From: Cyclobacteriaceae bacterium
GTDB lineage: Bacteria; Bacteroidota; Bacteroidia; Cytophagales; Cyclobacteriaceae
Assembly (NCBI GenBank): GCA_020436085.1
Contig: JAGQYM010000025.1
Coordinates: 1-58,509 of the forward strand
DNA length: 58,509 nucleotides
Direction of reading: 5' to 3'
In this document: one piece after another, positions 18,564-26,985 of the stretch
Layout of the letters: each line of letters opens with the position of its first letter
Position numbering within the stretch: the stretch's first letter is position 1
Notes under the pieces: model-generated
Databases searched by the model: none
Told to the model about the DNA's origin: nothing
The model's input: only the letters and a program-made list of their open reading frames with translations
Translations under genes and position numbers: made by a program

Positions 18564-18589
18564 AAAAAAGGGGCGCACGCCCCTTTTTT
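18562..18589. terminator. Bidirectional intrinsic terminator
   Basis: A run of eight A, the stem GGGGC/GCCCC (18570-18574 and 18579-18583, extendable by one G-C pair) and six T. It works on both strands, ending the first permease gene (plus) and the convergent outer-membrane protein gene (minus). Confidence 0.9.
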
Positions 18590-18609
18590 CTGATCTAAGT
18601 CTGAGATTT

Positions 18610-19137
18610 CTAGAACTTGTAGCCAAAGCAAAGGCCACTTCTAACGCTGAAGCCATCAAATGCACCGGTATCAAATGTATCCGATCCAGATGTGACCTTC
18701 ACGTTTCCCGAGGTGTAGATTGGTCCAATGAAAATATCAAGTGCAATCTTTTCCTTAAATATCCACTGCTTTCCTAAAATCAATCCACCTCCAAAAGCAT
18801 TAAAGTCTGCTTTGCTGTTGGAAACGTCATCTTCTTCAAGTTTAAAATTCATGTACCGAACAAAAGGTGCAACGTAAACACCTTGTGGTGCTTCAGTGTC
18901 TGACAAGTAAAACCGATACTCTGGAGTAATGCCAAGACCTTTGAACGATGTGCCACCGGTTGAGTAGCCAGTGTAGAATACACCCAGTTGGAAACTGCTG
19001 GTAGCTGACACAGCTTGCTCGTACTGAACATTAAAGGTTTTCACAATTGGGCTAAATATATTGATCTTCAGCACCTGCGCGTTCGAAGTCAAAATACCAG
19101 CACCGACCAGGGTAAGGACTAGTAAGCATTTTTTCAT
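18610..19137 (-). CDS. DUF3575-like outer-membrane beta-barrel protein
   Basis: A 175-residue exported protein: signal peptide 1-20 (ending SNAQ), then eight or so amphipathic strands, a C-terminal Phe after an aromatic-rich last strand (GLCFGYKF), and phrases such as YGITPEYRFYL-like strands and FGGGLILGKQW typical of small 8-stranded barrels. Best match by eye is the DUF3575 group. It is a single-gene unit ending at a shared terminator between the two PadR modules. Ligand or role unknown. Confidence 0.75.
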   Translation of the reverse strand: MKKCLLVLTLVGAGILTSNAQVLKINIFSPIVKTFNVQYEQAVSATSSFQLGVFYTGYSTGGTSFKGLGITPEYRFYLSDTEAPQGVYVAPFVRYMNFKLEEDDVSNSKADFNAFGGGLILGKQWIFKEKIALDIFIGPIYTSGNVKVTSGSDTFDTGAFDGFSVRSGLCFGYKF

Positions 19138-19311
19138 GATGGTAAAAAAGTTGGTTATGCGGGTACAAGTACCACAAACTATGCCACAAAACCTATTCGA
19201 AAACGTTTGAAAAGGCTGTTTTACTTACATTATGAATGCTCTTGTCGAATCCTCCAGGTTTCTGTTTAAACAGTTAATTGAGCAGAAAATCATAGAAAAA
19301 TCTGCTTTTCC

Positions 19312-20019
19312 TTATCTCATAGGCACTTCCATCACCAAAACCTCAGCATCCGATTCAGCTTTCAAAGTGACTTGCCCTACACCTTCGATGGCGATACCAT
19401 CACGTCTTCCAAGTTTTTCCCCAGCTAGTGTCAGGTCGCCATTAAGAACAAAAATGTAGAGTCCGTTCCCTTTTCTTTTCAAATCATAAGTGATTTCCCT
19501 ACCAACCTGCAAGCTTGTCATGTGGAACCACGCATCCTGATTGATCTGAACTCCTTCCCTCCCGTCCGGAGAAACAATCTCTTGAAGAGTATTAACACGA
19601 GCTTGTGGATCGAAGGTCTTTTGATCATAGCGGGGTTTGATGTTCCTTTCTTTAGGGAATACCCAAATTTGCAGAAAGTTAACTTTCTTGTCTTTGTTTC
19701 TATTGTACTCAGAATGTTGCACACCCGTGCCTGCACTCATGATCTGAACATCATTTTGGCTGATAACAGTGGTGTTGCCCATGCTATCCTTGTGTTCCAG
19801 GTCCCCCACCAACGGAATAGAAATAATCTCCATGTTGTCGTGAGGGTGAGTGCCAAAGCCCATACCTCCCTCCACGAAGTCATCATTTAGCACGCGCAGC
19901 GCGCCAAAGTGAATCCGCTCTGGATTGTAATAATGCGCAAAACTGAAGGTGTGATTGGTGTCAAGCCAGCCGTGGTTGGCATGGCCGCGGGTACTGGCCC
20001 TGTGAATTGTTGTTTTCAT
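19312..20019 (-). CDS. Pirin family protein
   Basis: A bicupin protein of 235 residues, YhhW-like. The four metal ligands of the N-terminal cupin are present at exactly the positions known in the YhhW group: His58, His60, His102 and Glu104 (in THPHDNME and GVQHSEYN). Characterised relatives show quercetin dioxygenase activity in vitro; the in vivo role is uncertain. No signal peptide. A -7-like TACCTTTC (complement of 20026-20033) ends 6 nt before the ATG, and a perfect 9-bp inverted repeat lies upstream at 20060-20080. Confidence 0.9.
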   Translation of the reverse strand: MKTTIHRASTRGHANHGWLDTNHTFSFAHYYNPERIHFGALRVLNDDFVEGGMGFGTHPHDNMEIISIPLVGDLEHKDSMGNTTVISQNDVQIMSAGTGVQHSEYNRNKDKKVNFLQIWVFPKERNIKPRYDQKTFDPQARVNTLQEIVSPDGREGVQINQDAWFHMTSLQVGREITYDLKRKGNGLYIFVLNGDLTLAGEKLGRRDGIAIEGVGQVTLKAESDAEVLVMEVPMR

Positions 20020-20059
20020 ATTTCTGAAAGGTATTAAATGAGTCGAGTTTCAATGTACT

Positions 20060-20080
20060 TATATACAACTATTGTATATA
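20060..20080. promoter_or_regulatory. Perfect 9-bp inverted repeat upstream of pirin gene
   Basis: Arms 20060-20068 (TATATACAA) and 20072-20080 (TTGTATATA) are separated by CTA. It lies 41 bp upstream of the pirin ATG, just beyond the -33 position of the predicted minus-strand promoter. The shape suits a dimeric winged-helix regulator; which one is unknown. The A/T-rich arms could also be chance. Confidence 0.45.
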
Positions 20081-20137
20081 CAATTATTTATTGTGAGAAG
20101 TTCCAGCCCCACGTGGGCCGAAATGACCATTTATTAT

Positions 20138-20181
20138 TTCTACAAATGTGAAACATACCTATTACATTCACGTTTGTAGAA
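20138..20181. promoter_or_regulatory. Long inverted repeat, candidate PadR operator
   Basis: Arms 20138-20152 (TTCTACAAATGTGAA) and 20167-20181 (TTCACGTTTGTAGAA) match at 14 of 15 positions with a 14-nt spacer. The right arm contains CACGTTTG (20169-20176), a one-mismatch -7 element, 23 nt before the PadR ATG at 20200. Binding here would block transcription, so autoregulation by the encoded PadR is likely. Confidence 0.6.
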
Positions 20182-20199
20182 CTTATCTGCCAAACCAAT

Positions 20200-20544
20200 A
20201 TGAAAGGAACTTATTTAGGAGAACTGGAAGAACTCATCCTGCTGACCGTGGGTGTACTGTATGATCGCGCCTATGGTGTAAGTATTCAGGATGAGATTGA
20301 AAATCAGGTCGGGCGCAAGCTCAATATCAGTGCAGTTCACGCGGTGCTTAAGCGATTAGAGGAAAAAGGATTCATCAGTTCATCAATGGGCGGAGCGACA
20401 GCCGAGCGCGGTGGCCGTAGGAAAAGATTCTTTCACCTGACATCGATGGGTAAAAAGGCTTTGGATGAAGCCAACGATCTGCGCACTCAACTTTACAACC
20501 GGATTCCAAAAGTGGCACTTCAATTTAACACCCTCCCCGCGTGA
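20200..20544 (+). CDS. PadR family transcriptional regulator
   Basis: A 114-residue PadR-type winged-helix regulator, homologous to the one at 15639 (shared LGELEELILLTV start, recognition region SAVHAVLKRLEEKGFI, wing ERGGRRKRFF). It overlaps the following permease gene by 4 nt, so the two are translationally coupled. A 44-bp inverted repeat overlapping its probable promoter is a strong candidate operator. The effector is unknown. Confidence 0.92.
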   Translation: MKGTYLGELEELILLTVGVLYDRAYGVSIQDEIENQVGRKLNISAVHAVLKRLEEKGFISSSMGGATAERGGRRKRFFHLTSMGKKALDEANDLRTQLYNRIPKVALQFNTLPA

Positions 20545-23144
20545 TCACCCCTCCACGATGGGCTGACAACTTCTTGAGTTGGTATTGTAACCCCGATATC
20601 GTTGAGGAAGTCCAAGGGGATGCGCACGAGCTTTTTCAAAAGAGAGTTCGCGACAGCGGCCCATTGCAGGCGAAAGTGTTCTTCATCTGGGACGTCATCC
20701 GATTCTTCAGATGGTCAAATATCAAACGATCAAAAACAACATACTCATCAAATACTATGACGATGTTCAAAAGTTATCTCACTGTTGGATTTAGAAATGC
20801 ACTTAGACACCGCCTCAACAGCACAATAAATATTCTCGGGCTTTCACTTGCACTTGGTGTTACCATTACAACATTTGTGTTTGTCGACAACATGATAAGC
20901 GCTGACAGTTTTCATGTTAATAAACAGAGAATTTTCCAGTTAACTAACCGAATAAGAACGGATAACCGAATAAAAACTGAGGTTGGCCTTGAAGACTGGA
21001 GTGATACACCTATCGTCCTGGGACCTCTCTTGGCCGCTGAACAAACAGCAATCGAATCAGTTGTAAGAATTGAATTTGATGGAGGTGCGGTAAGAAGGGG
21101 CGAAACGGTGTTCAACGAATCCCTGTGGTTTGTTGATAAAGATTTCATGAATATGTTTTCCTTTCCGGTTCTCAAAGGTGACCGCGCTGCTTTAAATAGT
21201 CCTTCTCAGATTATCATCACCAAAGAAATTTCTGACAAATATTTTGGAAGTGAAGATCCTATCGGACAACAGATAACAATCAAGTTTGATGAAACACGTA
21301 AGATAGAATTCACCATTGGAGCGGTCATCGACAGGACATCCGGGTCAAGTCTTTATCCTCAAATTCTAATATCCATGCAAAAATTTGAGGATCTGAAGTT
21401 CAAAGAAAATTATGATTGGACATATCAAACTGATGCGACTTTCATTATGCTTAAGCCTTCTACGTCAGTTTCTGTAGTCGCTGGAGCAATGGACAAATAC
21501 AAAGTGCTTCAAAATGAGGCTTCGCCTCAGTGGCAAATTGCTGACTTTCAATTTCACCCGCTCGAAGGACTTAATCTCAAGGGAAACACCATTGTCAGCG
21601 CGGTTTCAAATGGAGCCCATCCTGCTGGACTTATTGCACTAAGTGTAGTCTCGGGGCTACTGCTTTTGTTGGCGAGTTTTAATTACATGAATATTTCAAT
21701 CGCCACGGTAGCAACGCGCCTTAAAGAAATTGGTATTCGTAAAGTTATTGGAGGGCGAAAAAAAGAAATCATTCAACAATTTCTGACCGAAAACTTTCTG
21801 TTGTGCAGTATCTCAATGGCTGTTGGATGTCTTATTTCTTATATATTCCTTCTCCCAGGTTTCAACTCGTTATACCCCGTGAACATTCCCTTCCATTTCT
21901 CATCTGGCAATGTCATTTTTTTATTTTTTGGTGGCCTGTTGCTATTTATAGGCTTCATATCTGGTGCGTATCCGGCATTCTATATCGCATCCTTTACACC
22001 AATTTCGATTTTGCGCGGAAAAGAAAAATTTGGGCAACGAAGTCTGTTAAGCCGAATCTTACTAACCTCCCAATTCGTTCTCGCCTTTACGACCATTGTT
22101 GGTGCATTTGTATTTATTGATAATAGCCTTTATCTAAAGAATAAAGATTGGGGATATAATCACGATCAAATCGTGGCAGTTAGGACAGGTGATAAAGAAA
22201 AATACCTGGCTATGCGCGATCGCTTTACTAACAATGAAAATGTGATTGGCTTGGCTGGAACCGCAAACCATGTGGGCCTCTATTATCAGCACAAACTCGT
22301 AACCCACCACGAGCAACAGCTGGATATAGTTGATTTCAAAGTGGGCTTTAATTACTTGGAGACGATGAATATCCGTCTTAAAGAAGGTAGATTCTTTGAT
22401 GAACAAATTGAGTCAGATCATCGCGAGTCGGTGGTTATCAATGAAAAGTTTGCTGAACAAATGAACTGGGATGAACCACTGGATCAAACTTTTGAACTTG
22501 ATAGTACCAAAATGTTTGTTATCGGAGTCGTTGAGGATTTTCACTACGATGGGTTTTACAATGTCTTAGGCCCCATCATTTTCCACATAGTGCCCGATGA
22601 TGAGTTTCAATATCTCGCCATCAAAGTAAAACCGGGTCAATTGAATCAAACCGAATCGTCAATTAAGCAAGCATGGTCAGAAATTGCTCCTGACGATCCT
22701 TACAATGGTACCATTCAGGATGATGTCTTCAGCGATTTCAATCGCGATAACAATGCAAACCTGAAACTGATCGGGTTTATTAGTGGGTTGACGGTGATCC
22801 TTGCCAGCCTCGGCTTGTTTGGCTTGGTATCATTTAACATCACCCGAAGGCTAAAAGAGTTTAGTGTGAGAAAGGTCTTTGGTGCAAATATTTCGCAAAT
22901 TTTCCGCTTGATGAACAAAGACTATGTATGGATTCTTGGAATATCGTTCGCTGTAGGAGCACCGCTTGGATTCATATTGATGAATTCATTGATTCAAACT
23001 ATTTATCCTGATCCGCAAGCTGCAGGACCGATTCCTTTTATGGTGGCTGTGGTAATTATGTTAATTACTGTTTCAATTACAGTGGGGTCACAATTAAAGA
23101 GAATTATAAAAGAAAATCCCGCGTCAACACTTAGAAACGAGTAG
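20541..23144 (+). CDS. FtsX/MacB-type ABC transporter permease with N-terminal prefix domain
   Basis: An 867-residue permease, paralogous in layout to the one at 15978: prefix domain (1-60, with PDIVEEVQGDAHELF), TM1 (about 92-112), periplasmic MacB-like domain, and FtsX blocks with LKEIGIRKVIGGRKKEI (about 395) and LKEFSVRKVFGANISQI (about 774). The GTG start at 20541 gives MITPPRW and overlaps the PadR stop by 4 nt; an ATG start would lose the prefix domain. No ATP-binding subunit is nearby. Substrate unknown. Confidence 0.87.
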   Translation: MITPPRWADNFLSWYCNPDIVEEVQGDAHELFQKRVRDSGPLQAKVFFIWDVIRFFRWSNIKRSKTTYSSNTMTMFKSYLTVGFRNALRHRLNSTINILGLSLALGVTITTFVFVDNMISADSFHVNKQRIFQLTNRIRTDNRIKTEVGLEDWSDTPIVLGPLLAAEQTAIESVVRIEFDGGAVRRGETVFNESLWFVDKDFMNMFSFPVLKGDRAALNSPSQIIITKEISDKYFGSEDPIGQQITIKFDETRKIEFTIGAVIDRTSGSSLYPQILISMQKFEDLKFKENYDWTYQTDATFIMLKPSTSVSVVAGAMDKYKVLQNEASPQWQIADFQFHPLEGLNLKGNTIVSAVSNGAHPAGLIALSVVSGLLLLLASFNYMNISIATVATRLKEIGIRKVIGGRKKEIIQQFLTENFLLCSISMAVGCLISYIFLLPGFNSLYPVNIPFHFSSGNVIFLFFGGLLLFIGFISGAYPAFYIASFTPISILRGKEKFGQRSLLSRILLTSQFVLAFTTIVGAFVFIDNSLYLKNKDWGYNHDQIVAVRTGDKEKYLAMRDRFTNNENVIGLAGTANHVGLYYQHKLVTHHEQQLDIVDFKVGFNYLETMNIRLKEGRFFDEQIESDHRESVVINEKFAEQMNWDEPLDQTFELDSTKMFVIGVVEDFHYDGFYNVLGPIIFHIVPDDEFQYLAIKVKPGQLNQTESSIKQAWSEIAPDDPYNGTIQDDVFSDFNRDNNANLKLIGFISGLTVILASLGLFGLVSFNITRRLKEFSVRKVFGANISQIFRLMNKDYVWILGISFAVGAPLGFILMNSLIQTIYPDPQAAGPIPFMVAVVIMLITVSITVGSQLKRIIKENPASTLRNE

Positions 23145-23252
23145 GATCACTAGCAGCGAAGCCTGCCACCGATCTTATTCCGAGTCGATCTTAGCCATTA
23201 GCTTTTTACCATCAGCGATGAATGAAGATCTGGGTTGATAACACGAATTTAA
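23145..23252. other. Intergenic spacer between convergent genes
   Basis: This is a 108-nt stretch between the second permease (plus) and the Pif1-like helicase (minus). I see no gene, no convincing hairpin followed by a T-run, and no repeat. Confidence 0.5.
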
Positions 23253-25511
23253 TTAAGATGATAGTTTCCTATGATTCATCACTGCGCGTAGTCGTCCATA
23301 ACTATACTTTCCCCCGAGCTTATTGAACAAAGCTTTGGATTCAAAACCTTCTTGAAGGTCATCGATAGCCGTATTGATTTCATTTACTTCCAGCTCTGTC
23401 ATAAAATCCGAGATCTTTATTTTCCCGGCTTCCACCGCCCTTGCCAAATGGCCTTCTATCGTCCCAACTACCAGTCCTCGCTCGCTGGCGATGGCCTGAG
23501 GGGTCATGCCTGCATGAAGCATTTGAAGCGTAACGTCATAGGTACTTAGCCCATCTTTTCGTTTACCCGACTTTGATTTACCTCCACCCCGCTTCCCTTT
23601 TTTCTGAGTCGGAGGGTATCTACTATTCAAATCAGATAGCAAGGCCTCCCGTTCTGCTTTTATTCTTGTCAACTCTTCATTAAAATCAAATACCTCTTTG
23701 TTCTGTACAATAGATTGAATAATTCCCTGCGTTTTGTCAATCTGATAAATTTTTTTCATCATCAACTGATCCAGCTCATCCAAGCTGTTGAGATAGACTT
23801 TCACTCTTTTGTGCTGACGCATCTCGCCAATGTGTTGAAGTAAACTTTTCTCATTCTCCCAAAGCAACTGCCTGTAGTAAGCACTCCCTTTCTCTATCCG
23901 GTTCACCAGTTCCTCAGAATCATTGGCACTTAGCAATCCCGCAAGCTGCCTTCGAAACTTGACAGTATTCTCTTTTTCTGAAATAAGTGCTCTGGAGATC
24001 TGTTCCAACACCGGCTGCATTGAAGCCTCAGCCAGGGTGGCAACCTCATTCTTTGACCGATTGATAACACCTATTTCTTTAACAACGGATTCAAAATCAA
24101 ATGTGGAGTCGATAAGCTCAGCTATAAATTTAATTTGTTGATCTTTGATCACCTGTGGCAACTGTTCGGGTAAATGATTGGCTTGACTGAAGGATACCAC
24201 TGATCGATCTGTACTGATCACCTCACGCCTGATCTTGTTTCTCAGAACGAGTCCGTCAAGACTTCGCAGTCGTGAGAGCGCTACATACACCTGACCATCT
24301 GCAAAGGCTTGCTCCAGATCAATGATCGCCCTATCAAAAGTCAAGCCCTGACTTTTGTGAACGGTGATAGCCCAAGCCAATTTTATCGGAAATTGCTCAA
24401 ACGAACCGATGACTTCTTCCTCCAGATTTTTTGTGTTTGGATTGACAGAATACTTCTTGTTCTCCCACTTTTCCGTCTTCAGCGTAAATGTTGCTCCCTG
24501 ATCAGACAATTTTACAACGACTTCATCATCCCCAATCGATGTGACAGTCGCCAGCTTTCCATTAAAGTACAACTGGTCTTCATTATCATTTCTGACGAAC
24601 ATGATCTGAGCCCCCTCTTTCAGTTCGAGTCTGGATAGCACCGGATACATCGACTCCGGAAAATCCCCTTCTATATGCGCATCAAAAAAGTGTGACTTAG
24701 TCGACAAATTTCGAAGCTGGCGGGCATTTAGTTCATCCGCCTTATAGTTGTGTGTGGTAAGTGTGATTACCTCATTCAGGCTATCAATTTGTTCAGCAGA
24801 TTTGAATTGTCGATTGAGAATCTCCACGTCTTCATGAGAGGGAGTATTGCACCTGAGGTTATTAAGAATGCTGATGAAACTTGTATCACTCTGTCGAAAA
24901 ATCCTGTCTAATTCGATATAAGTGAAGTTATCCTGCTTTAATGCCTTCGATTCGTAGAACCACGGGGTGTCATAGAACTTACTCAACAGTTCTGCATCAG
25001 CCCTCCTTACTACCGGTGGCAACTGGTAAAGGTCACCAATCATGAGTAGTTGCACTCCTCCAAAGCTTTGCCGGAAATTTCCCCGAGCAGATCTGAGTCG
25101 ATAGTCAATGGCATCAAGCAGATCTGCACGAAGCATACTCACCTCATCGATTACCAACAAATCAAGGGATCGCAAGACCTGCTTTCTCGCACTATTGAGC
25201 GGATGTTTTTTGGCCAGCATATCCTGGGTATAACAATTGTCACCATCCTTCAGGTGAATACCTCCATCCCTACCAGGTAAAAACAAACCCAAAGGCAACA
25301 AAAATTGAGAATGAATAGTTACACCACCTGCATTAAGTGCGGCTATTCCAGTGGGAGCAACCACAACAAACTGTTTGTGTGTGCGACCGGAAAGGTTCTT
25401 TAAGAAAGTGGTTTTTCCTGTACCCGCCTTTCCTGTTAAAAAAATATGCGTAGACGTGCTGTTTACAAATCGCACAGCCATTTCCAGCATATCCGTAGAT
25501 ACCGTACTCAT
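23253..25511 (-). CDS. Pif1-like DNA helicase with C-terminal helix-turn-helix domain
   Basis: A 752-residue superfamily 1B helicase of the Pif1/RecD-like kind. Walker A is GKAGTGKTT (Lys33); Walker B is LLVIDEVSML (Asp122-Glu123). The C-terminal helicase motif is VHKSQGLTFDRAIIDL, with VALSRLRSLDGLVL after it. After the motor there is a helical region, a Lys/Gly-rich linker (about 635-650) and a HTH_40-type domain (about 655-700, with HAGMTPQAIASERGL) that is also found at RecQ C-termini in Bacteroidetes. It is likely to unwind DNA during replication or repair. Single gene, 50 nt downstream of marR on the same strand. Confidence 0.9.
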   Translation of the reverse strand: MSTVSTDMLEMAVRFVNSTSTHIFLTGKAGTGKTTFLKNLSGRTHKQFVVVAPTGIAALNAGGVTIHSQFLLPLGLFLPGRDGGIHLKDGDNCYTQDMLAKKHPLNSARKQVLRSLDLLVIDEVSMLRADLLDAIDYRLRSARGNFRQSFGGVQLLMIGDLYQLPPVVRRADAELLSKFYDTPWFYESKALKQDNFTYIELDRIFRQSDTSFISILNNLRCNTPSHEDVEILNRQFKSAEQIDSLNEVITLTTHNYKADELNARQLRNLSTKSHFFDAHIEGDFPESMYPVLSRLELKEGAQIMFVRNDNEDQLYFNGKLATVTSIGDDEVVVKLSDQGATFTLKTEKWENKKYSVNPNTKNLEEEVIGSFEQFPIKLAWAITVHKSQGLTFDRAIIDLEQAFADGQVYVALSRLRSLDGLVLRNKIRREVISTDRSVVSFSQANHLPEQLPQVIKDQQIKFIAELIDSTFDFESVVKEIGVINRSKNEVATLAEASMQPVLEQISRALISEKENTVKFRRQLAGLLSANDSEELVNRIEKGSAYYRQLLWENEKSLLQHIGEMRQHKRVKVYLNSLDELDQLMMKKIYQIDKTQGIIQSIVQNKEVFDFNEELTRIKAEREALLSDLNSRYPPTQKKGKRGGGKSKSGKRKDGLSTYDVTLQMLHAGMTPQAIASERGLVVGTIEGHLARAVEAGKIKISDFMTELEVNEINTAIDDLQEGFESKALFNKLGGKYSYGRLRAVMNHRKLSS

Positions 25512-25561
25512 CTAAAAATTGTATTTTCCCAATTTAGCAATGTAATGGAGAAGTTCCAGTG

Positions 25562-26020
25562 TTATCGAATAGGTTTATCCCTCAATTTATCCAATAGCCT
25601 ATTCAATTCTCGGGCTTCAACCTCCGAAATGCCATGAAGCATAGTCAGCCACTGGTCGTACTCGCGATCGATTTCGCTCAGAACTTTAAGGCCTGGTTGA
25701 GTAATCGAAATTTCAACCTGCCTGCGATTTGAAGGATTGATCTCCCTTTTGACTAACTTCTTGACCCGAAGTTTTTCCACAAGTCGGGTGCAGTTGCTGT
25801 TCTTTTCAATCATTCGATCGGAAATGTCAGTGAGGCGCATGGGGTCAGGATGACTTCCTCTCAAAATTCGAAGCACATTAAATTGCTCTGGCGTCAGATT
25901 GTATTTCTTCAAATGCCCGCTGTTCTTCTGGTTCAACCAACTGCCGGTGAACAAAATATTTACCAATGCCTTTTGATATTCATTGGTAAATTCCTGTTTT
26001 ACATCATGCTCCAGCGACAT
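25562..26020 (-). CDS. MarR family transcriptional regulator
   Basis: A 152-residue winged-helix regulator with the MarR layout: dimerisation helices at both ends, a recognition segment (MRLTDISDRMIEKNSNCTRLVEKL, about 75-100) and a wing (NPSNRRQVEISIT). The Bacteroidetes-typical GHLKKYNLTPEQFNVLRIL precedes it. It is divergent from the DUF6265 lipoprotein gene; the 93-nt gap holds an 8-bp palindrome and a 6-bp inverted repeat that could be its operator. Ligand unknown. Confidence 0.9.
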   Translation of the reverse strand: MSLEHDVKQEFTNEYQKALVNILFTGSWLNQKNSGHLKKYNLTPEQFNVLRILRGSHPDPMRLTDISDRMIEKNSNCTRLVEKLRVKKLVKREINPSNRRQVEISITQPGLKVLSEIDREYDQWLTMLHGISEVEARELNRLLDKLRDKPIR

Positions 26021-26025
26021 AGAAT

Positions 26026-26056
26026 CACAATTTAACTAAATGTCTAGACTATTGTG
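26026..26056. promoter_or_regulatory. Candidate MarR operator region
   Basis: CACAAT (26026-26031) and ATTGTG (26051-26056) form inverted arms around a perfect 8-bp palindrome GTCTAGAC (26042-26049), between marR and its divergent neighbour. Short arms make this tentative. Confidence 0.35.
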
Positions 26057-26113
26057 GTTGATACAACAGTTCGAAAGCCCGTGATCATTTATAGTTTATG
26101 AACACTCAAGCAT

Positions 26114-26566
26114 ATGAGACAATTCCTGTTACTATTTCCCGTGCTATCCGTCCTTTGCTGCAGCCAGCCCAAATCCAAAAAGCTTGATCAGCTTGACTGG
26201 CTACGGGGCTCATGGAACCGAACTAATGTAAAGGCTGGGAAATCTGCACACGAGCGCTGGGAGCAAATGCCCGATGGTACCTGGCAGGGCTGGGGAGTTT
26301 CCTTTACAGGATCAGACACATCCTTTGTTGAAAACATAAAAATCATCGAACAGGATAACAAGCTTTACTATGTGGCAGATGTCCCGGAGAATAAAGAACC
26401 GGTTTACTTTGAATTCACCGCGTTGACACCCTCAGGCTTTGTTTGCGAGAATCCAAGCCACGACTTCCCCAAAAAAATAGAGTACAATGTCAAGGGCAAC
26501 TCACTTGAGGCTGTAGTTTCCGGACATGCCAAGTCAATCTCTTTTCAATTTGAAAAAGGGCAATAG
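26114..26566 (+). CDS. DUF6265-like lipoprotein
   Basis: A 150-residue protein with a lipoprotein signal (LSVLCCSQ; lipidated Cys probably residue 15 or 16). The mature part begins LDQLDWLRGSWNRT, typical of the DUF6265 group of small lipocalin-like beta-barrels, and contains ENPSHDFPKKIEY, also conserved in them. Role unknown. It is divergent from marR, so MarR control is possible, and it ends 1 nt before the convergent YciI-like gene. Confidence 0.75.
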   Translation: MRQFLLLFPVLSVLCCSQPKSKKLDQLDWLRGSWNRTNVKAGKSAHERWEQMPDGTWQGWGVSFTGSDTSFVENIKIIEQDNKLYYVADVPENKEPVYFEFTALTPSGFVCENPSHDFPKKIEYNVKGNSLEAVVSGHAKSISFQFEKGQ

Positions 26567-26567
26567 T

Positions 26568-26930
26568 TCAGCGCTCCACACACCCGGGATAAAACACGCT
26601 TAGCTTCTGGATGTCTGTATTGAATAATTGATTAGCGATGGCTTGATCACTGGCTACAATCTCCTGCGCGTGTGAAAATGATTTCGCCTTAATAACAATT
26701 ATCCCTTTATCCGCATAGCGTGCCCCCATTGTAATGACACCCTCTTTTCTAAGAGAAGACAAGTGTTGAGAATGCTCTTTAAAGAAAGTTTGTTCGCCCG
26801 GGCCCTTTGATGAATCCCATGAGGCGCCAGTGGTGTACGTTACTATGTAAAGACTGTCTTTCGCAATTTCTTGTGCGCTAACAACTGAGACTGCTGCCAA
26901 TATGATGATCAGACTAACAACTAATTTCAT
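26568..26930 (-). CDS. Exported YciI-like protein
   Basis: A 120-residue protein with a clear signal peptide (1-19, ending VSAQ) followed by a ferredoxin-like alpha-beta domain of YciI type (YIVTYTTG, KEHSQHLSSLRKEGVITMGARY, KGIIVIKAKSFSHAQEIVASDQAI). YciI proteins are normally cytoplasmic, so export is unusual, though secreted versions occur in Bacteroidetes. The His in KEHSQHL may correspond to the family's conserved His. Enzymatic role unknown. Confidence 0.75.
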   Translation of the reverse strand: MKLVVSLIIILAAVSVVSAQEIAKDSLYIVTYTTGASWDSSKGPGEQTFFKEHSQHLSSLRKEGVITMGARYADKGIIVIKAKSFSHAQEIVASDQAIANQLFNTDIQKLSVFYPGCVER

Positions 26931-26985
26931 ATTAATGAATGATTAGAAATTTTAGAACCCACGAAAAATTGAAATTCTGAAAATT

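Noticed and set aside
19262-19273. Palindrome CTGTTTAAACAG and the nearby AGCAGA/TCTGCT arms downstream of the pirin gene
   Set aside because: The T-run is too short and the loop too long for a confident terminator, and no regulator site is suggested.
19232-19459. Plus-strand 75-codon frame overlapping the pirin gene
   Set aside because: It is the antisense shadow of the well-supported pirin gene.
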